The notes under the pieces are model-generated. The model worked only from the letters and a program-made list of their open reading frames with translations, was not told the DNA's origin and did not search any database. DNA of 64,000 nt from Gari tellinella (lineage: Eukaryota; Mollusca; Bivalvia; Cardiida; Psammobiidae): the NCBI GenBank assembly GCA_922989275.2, contig OV277863.1, positions 51,256,999-51,320,998 of the forward strand, given 5' to 3'. Position numbers and translations under genes: made by a program. This document shows, piece by piece, positions 10,589 through 21,470 of the stretch (positions are counted from its first letter, which is position 1; every line of letters starts with the position of its first letter).

Positions 10589-11095
10589 GGTTAAAGTTTT
10601 GGGGTAAGTGTTGTAATGCACTAATACTACATGAAATATTTTAAATCGGAAGCTGATATTTGGAACGGAGGTGCCCTGTGGGCTAAATATTGATGTTGCG
10701 TAGTTAAAATTTAAAAAAAAATTAAATTAAGTCAAAATTTTACCTTCTGTGGACTTTTCTGTTTTCGGCTGATTTCTCAGGTTAAAGTTTTGGGGTAAGT
10801 GTTGTAATGCACTAAAACTACATGAAATAGTTGTATTAGAAAGCTGATTGTTGGAATGGATGTGTCCTGTGGGTTAAACATTGATGTAACGTAGTTAAAT
10901 CTTTTTTAAAAATTTAAAAAAAAATTAAATTTAGTTCAAAATTTTACCTGTTGTGGACTTAGAGTTTTTGGACTAATTTCAAAGTGAGTTTTGGAGTAAA
11001 TGTTGGAATGCACTTATACTACATGACATTTTTGCATTAGTAAGCTGATATTTGGAATGGAGTTTGCCCGTGGCTTGAATATCAATGTACTTATA
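10589..11095. repeat. Tandem repeat, about 191-202 bp unit, nearly three copies
   Basis: Units begin near 10589, 10780 and 10982 with GGTTAAAGTTTTGGGGTAAG or a diverged form. Each contains TGTTGTAATGCACTAATACT-like, AAGCTGATATTTGGAA and GCCCTGTGGGCTAAA-like blocks. The third unit is the most diverged. AT-rich A-tracts separate the units. Confidence 0.8.
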
Positions 11096-11954
11096 CACTT
11101 TTCTATTGATAGTTACCTATTTAAGAAAGGTTTAATTAGGCGAGCTTTGATGTTCTCCGACAGCTCCTGTTTAAATTAAAGGCAAATAGTGTTTCAGCTA
11201 GGCTAGCGAAAGAAGAATATTTTATATCTAAATTTAAACCAGTTTTGAATGCTTAATAATTTACCTCCCTTTCAAAACGCTGCATTTATCTACTTTAGAG
11301 GAAGTAATGACGTCATTCGGAATAAACGACGTTGACATCATAACAACGACGTCATGACGTCACAATACCTAAAAAACAATTGCGCCTGCTGATCTTGTGA
11401 AACGCGTCGCGCATTATTTATAGTAAATAAAACTCATTTAAAAGTCTAATTTCATCATCTCATTATTTTAAATCATATAAATATATATGTATTTATCCAA
11501 ACATTGCACATATATCAGAGTATAAAAAAGCATTACTGAATGAGAAATAGATGCACTGCGTAAACTAGCCCCTGCACATGACATGCACGGACTTCTATCT
11601 TCTTTCTCCGTGTCCTACCCGTCAATACTCAGTGCGCTCTAGACAATCACGATAGTAACATCATGGTCATATTCTACAAGTTAAACTGATTCAGTTAGTT
11701 TAATTTTACAGTTTCACGACATCATTTTGTATTAGTAACTATGTATCCCGATAGCCACCTGGGTACTAAGTAGAGTCGTATTTGAAATGTACTTAGCTTA
11801 ATGAATTTATTCTGTTTCGGTATTTCACACCTAGCTGTTGTAACTAAAAATATGTCATTTTTATGAAATTGTTTGAATTTGTATTTAACATTAAAATTTT
11901 ACATTTCCTTTAGCACATTTTTATATAACCGCATATCAAAAGAACTAAAGGAAC
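11096..11954. other. No gene seen
   Basis: Begins with TTAATTAGGCGAGCTTTGATG and CTCCGACAGCTCCTG (11134-11168), perhaps the end of the element carrying the tandem repeat. A GAAACGCGTCGCGC motif lies at 11399-11412. The rest is unremarkable. Confidence 0.4.
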
Positions 11955-12205
11955 TTTCTTTGGGACACGTCTAACAAAACGTCGTAGACAATACGGTCGT
12001 AAGTCAAACCTTTAAAATACCTCTAGTTTCGTATTTCTCGATCGAATTTTGTCTTGTGACATCTCTTTGGAATTGACTTTTCAAGACTATTCTATAGATA
12101 TGTCACAAGACTGCATTAGCTGGGGAATTCAGTAATTATTTGGATTTTTTAATCTGACTTTCGACCGTATATAACGTACGTGACGTTTGTAAGACAAGTC
12201 CAACG
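11955..12205. mobile_element. Family F MITE, diverged
   Basis: Inner blocks CGGTCGTAAGTCAAA, CTTGTGACATCTCTTTGG and ATGTCACAAGACTG are present. The GGGCCC ends are degraded. Confidence 0.65.
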
Positions 12206-12335
12206 TGTTCACTGAACCTCGGTTTACATTTGGAACAACAACAAAAAAGAAATATGGCACATTCAGGTATAATGAATTTGGTTGAATAGCAAGATACTTA
12301 AAAGTTGCAACTCATTCCATTAAGCCATGTGTGTT

Positions 12336-12548
12336 TGAACCCTTTGCCTGCTGGTCGCGACTTTATTGATTTTTGCAAACAGTTTAGATCCAGATCAGAC
12401 GCCGCGTAACGCGGCGTCTGATCTGGATCCAAACTGTTTGACACTCTTCTTTAGCTTTCTTCACTTAATAAATGTATAAATCAAAATTTAACAAACTATG
12501 CAGACGACAATTTCGAAGCAGACGACATCGCCGAAGGATAAGGGTTAA
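12336..12548. mobile_element. Family C MITE, subtype C2
   Basis: Left end AACCCTTTGCCTGCTGG with a mutated TTAA (TTGAA). Right end AAGGATAAGGGTTAA. Perfect core-1 hairpin of more than 25 bp per arm at about 12380-12440. GCAGACGACA occurs twice near the right end. Confidence 0.8.
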
Positions 12549-12706
12549 ATAGTAAACTCATTGAACCAAGCTGAGTCTTGTGAAGCTAAGCATTTGGTTC
12601 AGTGTATAGAGGTAACTGAAATAAGAAGCATTAGTTGTCATTTGCAAATAATTGTTCAGTCCTGTTGGATAATTTGTAAGGAAATAATAATGACGATAGT
12701 TACGAG

Positions 12707-12855
12707 TACAGTAACCCCCTATTGTGACCACTGAAAAGAAGACTCATTGACTGTGTGCAAGGCAGCTGACAATTGAAAGCAAGTTGATAGTAAAACAGAA
12801 AAATCCCGAAGGAGCTTTCTGTTTTACGTTCGTCTTGCTTTAAGCATTTACTGTA
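12707..12855. mobile_element. Family E MITE, deleted
   Basis: Ends CAGTAACCCCCTATTGTGACC and TTTACTGTA. Core 2 is degraded: GAAAGCAAGTTGATAGTAAAACAG, then GGAGCTTTCTGTTTTAC. The right quarter including its TIR interior is missing. Confidence 0.65.
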
Positions 12856-13223
12856 TCAAACACCTAAAAATAAACTCAATTAAGTGGTTTTGATAGAGAT
12901 GTTAAACTGTATAATTGTAATATATCGATTCGTAATTATCAAGCCGGGAAATATTTGCATTATTCTACTATTAAAGCTAGCAATATGATGTATAATAATT
13001 GCAATAATCTGAAATTGCGCCTATAAACGTTCGAAAAGCATGTCTTCGAGACACATATTCTTTCACCATCTTATTACCAACGTCAAGCGTTCTTTAAATT
13101 GTTGGTGCGGTGATGATTTCAATTCAGACAGTTAGACTGATATATCATTATTTCGAGTGCCAAATATTTAGATTCTTATCAGACATCGGGTCAAACATTT
13201 GGATCCAAATTATTTGCATATGC
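12856..13223. other. No gene seen
   Basis: AT-rich. A core-1 relic (CAGACATCGGGTCAAACATTTGG) lies near 13182-13205. Confidence 0.4.
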
Positions 13224-13485
13224 TACAGTGTTTCCTTACCACAACCTTCTTCTGAACAACGGGTTCCTCCTTACAACAACGCTTGCCGCTGTTTCCAAAA
13301 CAAGACAATTATGTTTTACCTTTTCACAGCTGCAATATGGTATGCTTAAAAGTGTTTGCTGTTTTTCTCAAAGTCAAATACTGAACATTTTGACAGAAAC
13401 AAATATAATTATTGACGAGTGACAAACAGTTTGACGCTAGGTCAGACGCCGCGTTACGCTAGCCCTGTTTCTCGTCTGGGTCTAA
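13224..13485 (+). mobile_element. Family B MITE, left half
   Basis: Left end CAGTGTTTCCTTACCACAAC, the usual internal block, then a core-1 left arm (GTCAGACGCCGCGTTACG). The copy breaks just past the palindrome centre into unrelated sequence. Confidence 0.65.
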
Positions 13486-13557
13486 GCGTAAATCATAGGA
13501 CGCTGTGGTCGACTGTGGTCGACATTGGCAGGCTATGAGGCACATGTTATATACATA

Positions 13558-13902
13558 TACAGTGCTCCCTCTCTACAACGGCCCTCTCAACAACGACTCC
13601 CTCCTTACAACGACCCTTGCCGAAGTTCCCTTAACAGGACAATTAGGTCTAATGCTTTTACTGTTGCAATATCGTCTGTTTAAAATTGTCGTCTGCTGCT
13701 TTTCTCAAAGTTACATATTGGACATTTTGACAGAAAAATACTTAATTACGAGTGACAAACAGCTTGAATCCAGAGGCGTCTGATCTGGATTTAAGCTGTT
13801 TTCAAATGTAAACCAATTTCCCTCTCTGTAACGACTCCCTCCGAACAACGCACACACTTTTTTGTCTCCCATAAGGTGTCGTTGTAGAGAGGGAACACTG
13901 TA
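13558..13902 (+). mobile_element. Family B MITE, left hairpin arm lost
   Basis: TA-flanked; TIRs CAGTGCTCCCTCTCTACAAC and GTTGTAGAGAGGGAACACTG. The core reads AATCCAGAGGCGTCTGATCTGG, so the left arm and loop are deleted. It belongs to the same close subfamily as 45860-46205, which lost the opposite arm. Confidence 0.88.
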
Positions 13903-14063
13903 GACTATTTCTTATTACATGTTACGCATAGCCTGTCAATATTAGAACCCTGCTTTACTGACCCTTCAGGGGAATTAAAGACAACATTCTTAGACAACGA
14001 TCAAGGCAACACACTTCCCACTTCCGCCATTAGTACTCAGTGAAGGAAGCATTTACGCGACAT

Positions 14064-14253
14064 TTAACCCCTTCACTGCCGTCGTCTGTTTTAATTCCCC
14101 ATTCTTACATTTTCGGCATTCCGACTAAACACATACATGTATTGAAATAAGTGTCAAACAGTTGGTGTCCTGATCGAACGCCACGTTACGCGACGTCTTA
14201 TCAGTGTCTAAACGTATTGAAATAGCCATAGGTAAGTCCAGTAAAGGGGTTAA
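14064..14253. mobile_element. Family C MITE, subtype C1, diverged
   Basis: TTAA at 14064-14067 and 14250-14253; TTAACCCCTTCACTGCCGTC left end. Core-1 arms are decayed (GATCGAACGCCACG / CGCGACGTCTTATC) and the internal CRE has been lost. Confidence 0.7.
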
Positions 14254-14386
14254 AACATCTTACTTGTGTGAAGATTCATTGCTTCAATCTGTACATACAG
14301 TCACACCTAGGTCAGAGGGTTCTTGCAGATACTGGGCAGGATCCGTTCTGTTGGTCATGTTACTATGTGTTGTAAATCAACGACCC

Positions 14387-14640
14387 TTGACCCATTTACC
14401 CATAGCCTGTTTCTAGTAGTTAATATATGTAACCTATTAAAACAGGTTGAAAGTAAAGCAGAATGCGCCATATGGCGCATTCTGCTTTACTTTCAGCCTG
14501 CTTTAAGTTACTATCTGCTAGGATATAGAAACTATTTATTATGGTACATATTCTTTACAGTATATAATAGAACTATTTTCTTTGGCGGATGAATAAAATG
14601 AATGCGCTAACAAAGTCGCTTCTATAAGGGAAAGGGCTAA
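14387..14640. mobile_element. Family D MITE with core 2
   Basis: Left end TTGACCCATTTACCC, right end GGGAAAGGGCTAA (both TTAA sites mutated). Core-2 hairpin at about 14445-14510: AACAGGTTGAAAGTAAAGCA, GCGCCATATGGCGC centre, mirrored arm. ATCCGC(C/T)-type and TATAGAAGCG subterminal blocks match the other D copies. Confidence 0.8.
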
Positions 14641-15750
14641 GTAGTCATAAATGAAAATATCTAATTGGAAACTGGTGTCTTTGTTCGAAGTTTCAGTGGT
14701 GATTGGGTAAAGGAGTTAATGGACGTTAAGTTTGACTAATTATTTATACACTCTCATTAGACACTTCTATTTCGCCTTAACAAGATGTTTCCTTTTATGG
14801 TCTAAATGTTCATTACGCTCTATTAATTCAAACCATCTATGGCTTGATTAGAAAGGAGAAGCCAATCGTTGATAGACAGTCCAACTTCGATAACTCAAAG
14901 TCGCTTAAGGTACTTCGCATATGCGCGTAGTTTCCATACGATTGTTATGAAAATTGTCATGAAGAATGATAATAGCCTAAGAAACAATGTGTGTAAATAT
15001 AGGCAACATTTATCGTGTGGTTTGTCTTTAAGGTCTTTTTTCTGACAAAAACCTAGAATTTTGATGATTATATTTTTCTTAAAAATGAATAAAGCTAATG
15101 ACTATAATTCTCGCCCAATAAGTAGTCCACAACATTCATTACAAGAAAAGCTAAAAACATTTTGAATAAAGGTGTTCAGAAAGATGTTATCAGCTATTTA
15201 AATTTTACAAAATGCTAAAAAATTGAATTACAAAAAACTGACTCATTCAATGTATATTTGTTTTCCTTTTATTCAAATATATGGTTGATGAACTAGTCAG
15301 TCTGAAAAAATTAGAAAATATTACAGTCAGGATTTGTTGTAATAACATATTTTCTTATTAAAATGTGGGATATTTGTTGTTTAGATACAGTTACCTACCT
15401 TAGAATTAAAACTTTGTCATTAAAATGCATTATTATTTATTCATGGACTTGCATACGAGGTTTATTATATTGTTTTAACATAATTATAATGGGCAATATC
15501 GATCTTGAAAAGGTTAGCGTATTGATAAGCTTCAAGGTGTGGCTTTATAGTTCGATCAAATCGTTTACATGTATACCGATTTAATTGACTTGTAAGTCAT
15601 TAAACTAAACCGTACAGGTAAGTGGACATATACTTGGACCGTAAACATCACTAGTACTAATCAACGAAGACTAAACATAACATGTCTCTTGATTACTGCG
15701 TTATGGATTGACAAGTCAATAAATCGGACACTAAAAAAAATATTTGGATC
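14641..15750. other. No gene seen
   Basis: About 1.1 kb of AT-rich sequence. The end of a second D-like element (GGGTAAAGGAGTTAATGG) lies near 14706. The 73-codon frame at 15363-15584 has no recognisable product. Confidence 0.4.
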
Positions 15751-15830
15751 GGATGGGTCTCGAACCTATGACCTTTGGATTGCTAGTCAACCACTATGGT
15801 CAACCACTATACTAACTGCGCTATGAAGGA
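15751..15830 (-). pseudogene. tRNA-like sequence (pseudogene or SINE head)
   Basis: On the minus strand: an A-box-like TAGCGCAGTTAGTATA, an anticodon-arm-like GACTAGCAATCCAAAGGTC and a B-box GGTTCGAGACC. The acceptor stem does not pair (TCCTTCA at the 5' side, CCGATCC at the 3' side). A 14-bp internal duplication of the (C)TATGGTCAACCAC segment disrupts the D/anticodon region. It is not a functional tRNA. No SINE tail is evident. Confidence 0.6.
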
Positions 15831-16079
15831 TTATACAATTTTATATCAACATTTCCTTTATATAAATTTTCTAGTATAAACACGTACGAAAAAAGTCTGT
15901 GTCGTCCAGACGCATATCCGCTCGCCCGCAAGACCGACTTCCGGTAGCGAAAGGCCTTAAGTCAAACTAATCCGTATGACTTCAGTTTGATTTCGTTAAC
16001 TCGAGATCGATCAAGTCGAAAATATCTTTTTTTTTCATTTAAAAGGGAACTATGTCACATTTTAGCTTTTAAAAACGGG

Positions 16080-16145
16080 TACGTTGGACTTAAGCGAGTT
16101 CGAGTATTAGCGGCTCAATCTTACTTTACATTATGAATGATGTTA
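16080..16145 (+). repeat. Left copy of a 66-bp direct repeat flanking a family A MITE
   Basis: From TACGTTGGACTTAAGCG to GAATGATGTTA. The right copy is at 16392-16457 with two base differences. Both copies begin and end with TA. Confidence 0.9.
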
Positions 16146-16393
16146 CAGTGGTGAATATGTTATTCTTTCCCATTTAAACGCAAACGTACGCAAACGCAAA
16201 GCGCTAAAACGTAGAAAAGAACAACTTTTGGACAATTATGATATTTCATGTTTATCTTGGTGGCAAACAGTTTGGAGCCTGATCAGACGCCGGGTTACCC
16301 GACGTCTGATCTGGCTCCAAACTGTTTGCACTGCAAATAATAGTTTTAGCGTAAACGCGTTTATTGGGAAAGAATAACACATTCTCGACTGTA
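16144..16393 (+). mobile_element. Family A MITE, complete
   Basis: TA-flanked; left end CAGTGGTGAATATGTTATTC, right end AACACATTCTCGACTG. The core-1 hairpin (about 16278-16325) has one new mismatch (CCCGACG). It lies exactly between the two 66-bp repeats. Confidence 0.9.
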
Positions 16394-16457
16394 CGTTGGA
16401 CTTAAGCGAGTTCGAGTATTAGCGGCTCAATTTGACTTTACATTATGAATGATGTTA
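16392..16457 (+). repeat. Right copy of the 66-bp direct repeat
   Basis: Same length as the left copy; differs at CAATTTGACT versus CAATCTTACT. It is far longer than the TA duplication expected for this class. Confidence 0.9.
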
Positions 16458-16460
16458 TAG

Positions 16461-17437
16461 AGGTCAATAAGGTGCGGCAGGAATTATTGCAATAAAACCC
16501 TTATATACACAATGTATTTGAAACTTTTACGACTACTTGCAATAGTCGTCAGATATTTGTTGTCAAATGTACTGGAAGAACCTTTTAAGAACACAAATCA
16601 ACTCACATATTTAGGCCACCTCGCAAAAATAAAATAAATCCTGTATATATGTATTACAAAACCCAAACAAATTTTATGGACTGCCTTTTCAGTCCGGTCA
16701 TTAGTAAGGAAGGCAACTGTTCGCACCTGTAAGTGGGACTACGCCATAATCCTTTGCACCGTTTGAGAATATTAAGAGTCGGTTGTATTTTACCAAAGAG
16801 ACCAGAATAACTTCCAATCGATATTGAAAACAGTAAAATATATATATGATGAAAGCACTCTATATTCCGATGTTAGATATACTTTTTTTATTTACATCGT
16901 ATTTAGATTAAAGAAGTAACAGCAGTTGACAATTGTTGATAACAGATGTCGTAATCTCAGCAAAGGGGTTAAATCCTGTCCATTGTCAAATAAACGATGT
17001 GGGGTAAAACTGAATTTCTGAAACCAACGTCGTCCTCCATTGTGTTTATGGTTTTGAATCATATATAAAACTATATACACACTATATAATGATAAATAAT
17101 ACGATTTAAAGGAAGCAAAGAGTTATAACCCGGTGTCCTATAGTGTTAGTCTTAATGTTGCGAGTGTTGTTTTAGAATTGTGTAGGATAGTTCAGGTTAT
17201 TGTTACTATGTTAGGCGCTCAAATTGTATGACATTTTGTAATCATTTCTGGGATTGTAGATACAAATTAATAAAAGTATATGAAGGTTTAATTCCCTTTA
17301 GGCGTTTTATGGAGGGAGGGGACGCCAACACAACTACACGTGAAGGAAGCACCCAGCAGCCCTTTATATACTCTATCAGGCAAAAATAGACATCAGGGTA
17401 GAACCATTCCGAAAGTCAGTAGAGGTGCCCAGACAGA
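16461..17437. other. No gene seen
   Basis: AT-rich sequence. A possible C/D-type TTAACCCTTTG end in reverse (AAAGGGGTTAA) lies near 16963-16975. Otherwise nothing recognised. Confidence 0.4.
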
Positions 17438-17634
17438 TAGCCCGTCTTACGAAACGTCGTTGGACAAAACAGGCCGTAAGTCAAAACTTTCAAATACATC
17501 CTATTACTGTCTTGAAAAGACGATTTCAAAGAGATGTCACCAGACAGGATTAGATTGAGAAATTAATGATAATTGAGAATTTTAAAATTTGACTTACGAC
17601 CGTTTTCTTCGTACGACGTTCTGTAAGACGGGAC
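17438..17634. mobile_element. Family F MITE, internally deleted
   Basis: Ends GCCCGTCTTACGAAACGTCG and its near-complement CGACGTTCTGTAAGACGGG. The left inner block is shortened, with GTCTTGAAAAGACG at the centre. Confidence 0.75.
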
Positions 17635-17649
17635 ATGAGTTTCTAACCC

Positions 17650-17913
17650 ACAGTGGTGAGGAGCTTAGTAATTGTAAGTCACAGTGACTATAATAACTAG
17701 GCCACTATTGTAGGTTCTGCAAAAATATTATTATTTCAAATGCAAACAATTTGGAGCCAGATGGTCTGTGGTCTGGCCAGGCTCCAAACTGTTTACCTCT
17801 CAGATTAAAATACTAGTAGACAGTCAGAATGATGTAATTTCCTACATTTTATTGCAATGCGTTTGCGTTTCGTTTCCGTTTAAACGCAAAAGAATTACGT
17901 CTTCTCTACTGTA
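17650..17913 (-). mobile_element. Family A relic
   Basis: Right end ATTACGTCTTCTCTACTG plus TA. The GTTTAAACGCAAA block and flanks of core 1 (TTTGGAGCCAGA ... GGCTCCAAACTG) are present, but the hairpin tip is replaced by TGGTCTGTGGTCTGGCC. Confidence 0.6.
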
Positions 17914-18217
17914 TATTTGATTTGACTCTGGTACAGCTAATATCCTGGTTTGACGCAGAATATGTCGGCAAATAATCACAACACAAACTATTCCGTACAC
18001 ATTTCTATATTCCTCAACTCCCCATTGCTTTTCCACATTATAATACAGGCGGTTGCTTAATGCATGTTGAACGTGATGCAGAAAATTCAAGCAGAAACCA
18101 TCTACCTAAAAGGACGCAGTAGCAATTGTCTATGGTGCTTTCAGGGCATAGAAAAATCATGCTTATTTGCGAAACAGTAAATGCATTAATCGGTGTTTGT
18201 ATAGGAATTGGTTAAGC
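17914..18217. other. No gene seen
   Basis: Unremarkable AT-rich sequence. Confidence 0.35.
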
Positions 18218-18467
18218 TACAGTAGAGAATGTGTTATTCTTTCCCAATAAACGCGTTTACGCTAAAACGTTTATTTCCACTGCAAACAGTTTGGAGCCAG
18301 ATCAGACGCCGGGTAACCCGGCGTCTGATCAGGCTCCAAACTGTTTGCCACCAAGATAAACATGAATTGTGAGAAATATCTAAAAATTGACATTTTCTAC
18401 GTTTTAGTGCTATGCGTTTGCGTACGTTTGCGTTTAAACGGGAAATAATAATAGATTCTCCACTGTA
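18218..18467 (-). mobile_element. Family A MITE, complete
   Basis: TIRs CAGTAGAGAATGTGTTATTC and TAATAGATTCTCCACTG, TA at both ends, intact core 1 at about 18290-18340. It abuts the family D copy at 18468, which lacks its left TTAA. Confidence 0.9.
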
Positions 18468-18716
18468 TCCCTTTACCCAATAGAAGCGCCTTTTAGCGGA
18501 TATGATTTATTCATCCGCTGAAGAAAATATTTCCAATTTAATCAGTAATGAATATGTATTATAGGGAATAATTTCTATATTATAGCACATGATAGCTTAA
18601 AGCAGGCTGAAAGTAAAGCAGAATGCGCCCTAAGGCGCATTCTGCTTTACTTTCAACCTGATTTAAGAAGTCACCTATCTTAAGTACTAGAAATAGGCTA
18701 TCAGGTAAAGGGTTAA
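18468..18716. mobile_element. Family D MITE with core 2
   Basis: Left CCCTTTACCCAATAGAAGCG, right CAGGTAAAGGGTTAA with TTAA at 18713. Core 2 hairpin at about 18597-18665 with GCGCCCTAAGGCGC centre. A family A copy sits directly at its left edge. Confidence 0.85.
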
Positions 18717-18949
18717 GCAGACACCAGCTGTAAAGCAGACGGCATCATTGTGTGATAACTATTGTCAAGGCAAAGTTATCCAATACGTTCTCTGCGAAGA
18801 TTGTTTTGATTTAATTAATGTTCAGACTTTTGTGCCAAACTCGAGTGCACAACGCTATCTGAACTAACCCTATTGCTGATTCAACAATATCTGCAAAACT
18901 TCGCCGTCTACTTTTATTAATCAAAAAAAAGAATTGATGTATTTTAACA

Positions 18950-19050
18950 CCATGCATATGGCTACCACTGTCAAGCAGATGTTATCATGATCTGACGCCG
19001 CATGTCGCAGCGACTGATCTGGACCCAAGCTGACTGAACATGTTGTCATG
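18950..19050. repeat. Core-1 relic
   Basis: ATGATCTGACGCCGCATG followed by CGCAGCGACTGATCTGG; no family ends. Confidence 0.45.
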
Positions 19051-19263
19051 CCTTGATGACCAATCTAAGGGCTTAGCCTGTCTGATATCCTTTTTGCCCG
19101 CACTGTACTGCATTAAAAGTGCAATATGTCCCGCTAGGGAAATCTCGTCATTAATAACACTGCAAACCTCATTATCAATATCCTTCTAGCTATTATTTTC
19201 TTATAAGAGTTTCTTCAATAAAGCATTCCTACTCTCCTCTATTATTATATTTTTTTGAATGTG

Positions 19264-19665
19264 TACAGTGGGGGAAATGTTGTTCTATCTGTTCTATCCC
19301 ATTCCTGTTACAACCCGTTTGTCCATTATGAATAGTTTGGAGTCAGAACAAATGCCAGGTACAGTGGAGAATCTGTTATTCTTTCCCGTTTAAACGCAAA
19401 CGAAATGCAAACGCATTGTACTAAAATGCAGAAAATAACAACTTTTTCACAATTCTGATAGTTGATGTTAACCTTGATGACAAACAGTTTGGAGCCTGAT
19501 CAGACGCCGGGTTACCCGGCGTCTGATCTGGCTCAAAACTGTTTGCATTGAAATTAATAGATTTAGCGTAAACGCGTTTATTGGGAAAGAATCACGTTTT
19601 CTCCACTGAAACCGGCATCATACCAGGCTCGCAACTGTTTGTTATTGAGATTTAACTAATCGTTA
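19264..19665. mobile_element. Old family A copy split by a younger family A copy
   Basis: Outer left part 19264-19361: CAGTGGGGGAAATGTTG, TTTGGAGTCAGAACAAATGCCAGG. The inner complete A copy (+ orientation) occupies 19360-19610. The outer right part resumes as ACCGGCATCATACCAGGCTC, then GCAACTGTTTG. The insertion point is the TA in the hairpin loop of the outer copy. The right-hand target TA has mutated to AA. Confidence 0.8.
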
Positions 19666-19977
19666 TCATTAATTAATCACAACTTTGTTGTTCTCAATTT
19701 CATTACACTATGTGTCGGATCATTTTAATTGAGGTAAATTGTGTAAGATAATAGATTGTCTACCGATATAGATTGATTCCAGCTATACAACAAAGTTCGC
19801 TTATTTCATGAATCAAAAACATTACTTCCTGATTAATTTCAAGACACTTGGTAGCTAAATACATGATAATATTGAAGCAGAAAGAGCTTTCTTGGCTGCT
19901 CTAGTCACTTTATTGTCCCCTTACCTCTTTATTTTTAAATACATAAAAATATCATCTTCAAATATGGTACAGTGGAG
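19666..19977. other. No gene seen
   Basis: AT-rich; nothing recognised. Confidence 0.35.
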
Positions 19978-20218
19978 AATCTGTTATTCATTCCCAATAA
20001 ACGCGTTTACGCTAAAACTATTATTTCCAATACAAACAGTTTGGAGCCAGATCAGACGCCGGGTAACCCCGGCGTCTGATCAGGTTCCAAACTGTTTGCC
20101 ACCAAGATAAACATGAAATATCAGAATTGTCCAAAAGTTGTTCTTTTCTACGTTTTAGTGTTTTGCGTTTGCGTACGTTTGCGTCTAAACGGGAAGGAAT
20201 AACAGATTCTCCACTGTA
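19978..20218 (-). mobile_element. Family A MITE, complete
   Basis: TA-flanked with full TIRs. The core-1 loop has one extra C (GGGTAACCCCGG). Small indels relative to 808-1060. Confidence 0.9.
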
Positions 20219-20377
20219 ATGTTAATAACTGTAATCTTGTAAAATGTGTTGATGGGTATGAACAACAAATACAGTTCCGATATTATACAAGCATAGAGAA
20301 TATTTAACGAAAAACGAAAGTAAGGAAGATCATTCTTCTCTTAAAGTACGTTTCCGCATTCCGTTGCAGTTGAAATG

Positions 20378-20623
20378 TTTAACGCATTTAAGCCTAGTGT
20401 CTGCTAAAAGGTACATGACCCTGGTTTGACCCCACGTGACGCGGCGTCTCATCAGGATCTGTACTGTTTGCTCTATTGTATGCAGTGCTCTGCTGTGGAG
20501 TAAATCACTTGATATAGTGTCTTTAGACCACCCTTGTACATTCATTATGATAGATTGAATAATTCAGGATGCACACAGGGTGGGTTCTTTGCAATACCCA
20601 GGCATTTATAATAAATGGGTTAA
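20378..20623. repeat. Family C relic
   Basis: TTAACGCATTTAAGCCTAGTG left end, one core-1 right arm (ACGCGGCGTCTCATCAGG) and a possible right end AAATGGGTTAA near 20614-20623. Confidence 0.45.
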
Positions 20624-20639
20624 TGTCATTATTTAGTCT

Positions 20640-21008
20640 CATTGCTCCTACTTTACGGCGACACCTAAATTGCGACACATTTTGTGTGTGTTGTTCGAAG
20701 GGAGTTGTTAAAGGGGCGGGGGTTAGACTTTGCTTATATTTTGCAAACAGCTAGAACCCAGACTAGACGCCGCGTAACGCGACGTCTTATCAAATCCAAG
20801 CTGTTTGCCACTCGTCATTATATTTATTCTATCAAAATGCCACTTATACGTATCTTTGAGAGAAAAAAAACAGCAGACGAAAATTGTAGGCATACGATAT
20901 TACAGCAGTAAAGCGTTAGGCATAATTTCCCTGTTTAGGAAACTGCGGAAAGCATTGTAAGGAGGGAGTCGGTGTATGGAGGACCGTGGTAGGGAGGGAA
21001 CGCTGCAT
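20640..21008 (-). mobile_element. Family B MITE, diverged
   Basis: Left end degraded (TTGCTCCTACTTTACGG), right end GGTAGGGAGGGAACGCTG. Core-1 arms carry substitutions (ACTAGACGCCGCG / CGCGACGTCTTATC). Internal GCAGACGAAAATTGTAGGC block present. Confidence 0.75.
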
Positions 21009-21019
21009 TCGTAATAGTT

Positions 21020-21170
21020 GGGTCCAAGGTTATAAAGGTTTTGAGCTGAGTCTGAGTGTATTCTCAAGCATTTGATTGGTCAAATTTGAGCCTAGGCTCA
21101 AATCTGACCAATCAAATGTTTGAGAACGACTTTAGACTCAACTGAAAAGCTTTATAACCTTGGATCCGGG
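21020..21170. mobile_element. Family G palindromic element, copy 1
   Basis: Imperfect inverted repeat over its whole length. Ends GGGTCCAAGGTTATAAAG and CTTTATAACCTTGGATCC. The centre TTTGAGCCTAGGCTCAAA is flanked by ATTGGTCA and TGACCAAT, i.e. facing CCAAT boxes. Confidence 0.8.
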
Positions 21171-21470
21171 ACTTCATTGATCAATCGTCTTTTGATGGAT
21201 TGTATATGACTTAATGTTGTTCAAGCAAGTTGTATAATATAAACACAAACAATCAGAAGACGATTGATGAAGATAGCATAGGGTGATCTAGAAGACAACA
21301 TTTTACCATCTATCATTTTGACATTAGACTATTTTTGTATTCAGGATTTATCGTTTAGCAAATTGGGTCATACGGTCAAAAGGTCTGGACAAAACTGTAG
21401 TGCATAATCACCCGGCCTCCAATCTGAAATCAAAATGTTTGCAAGCTGTAGTACAACCTAATGTGTTCTT
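21171..21470. other. No gene seen
   Basis: AT-rich sequence; nothing recognised. Confidence 0.35.
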
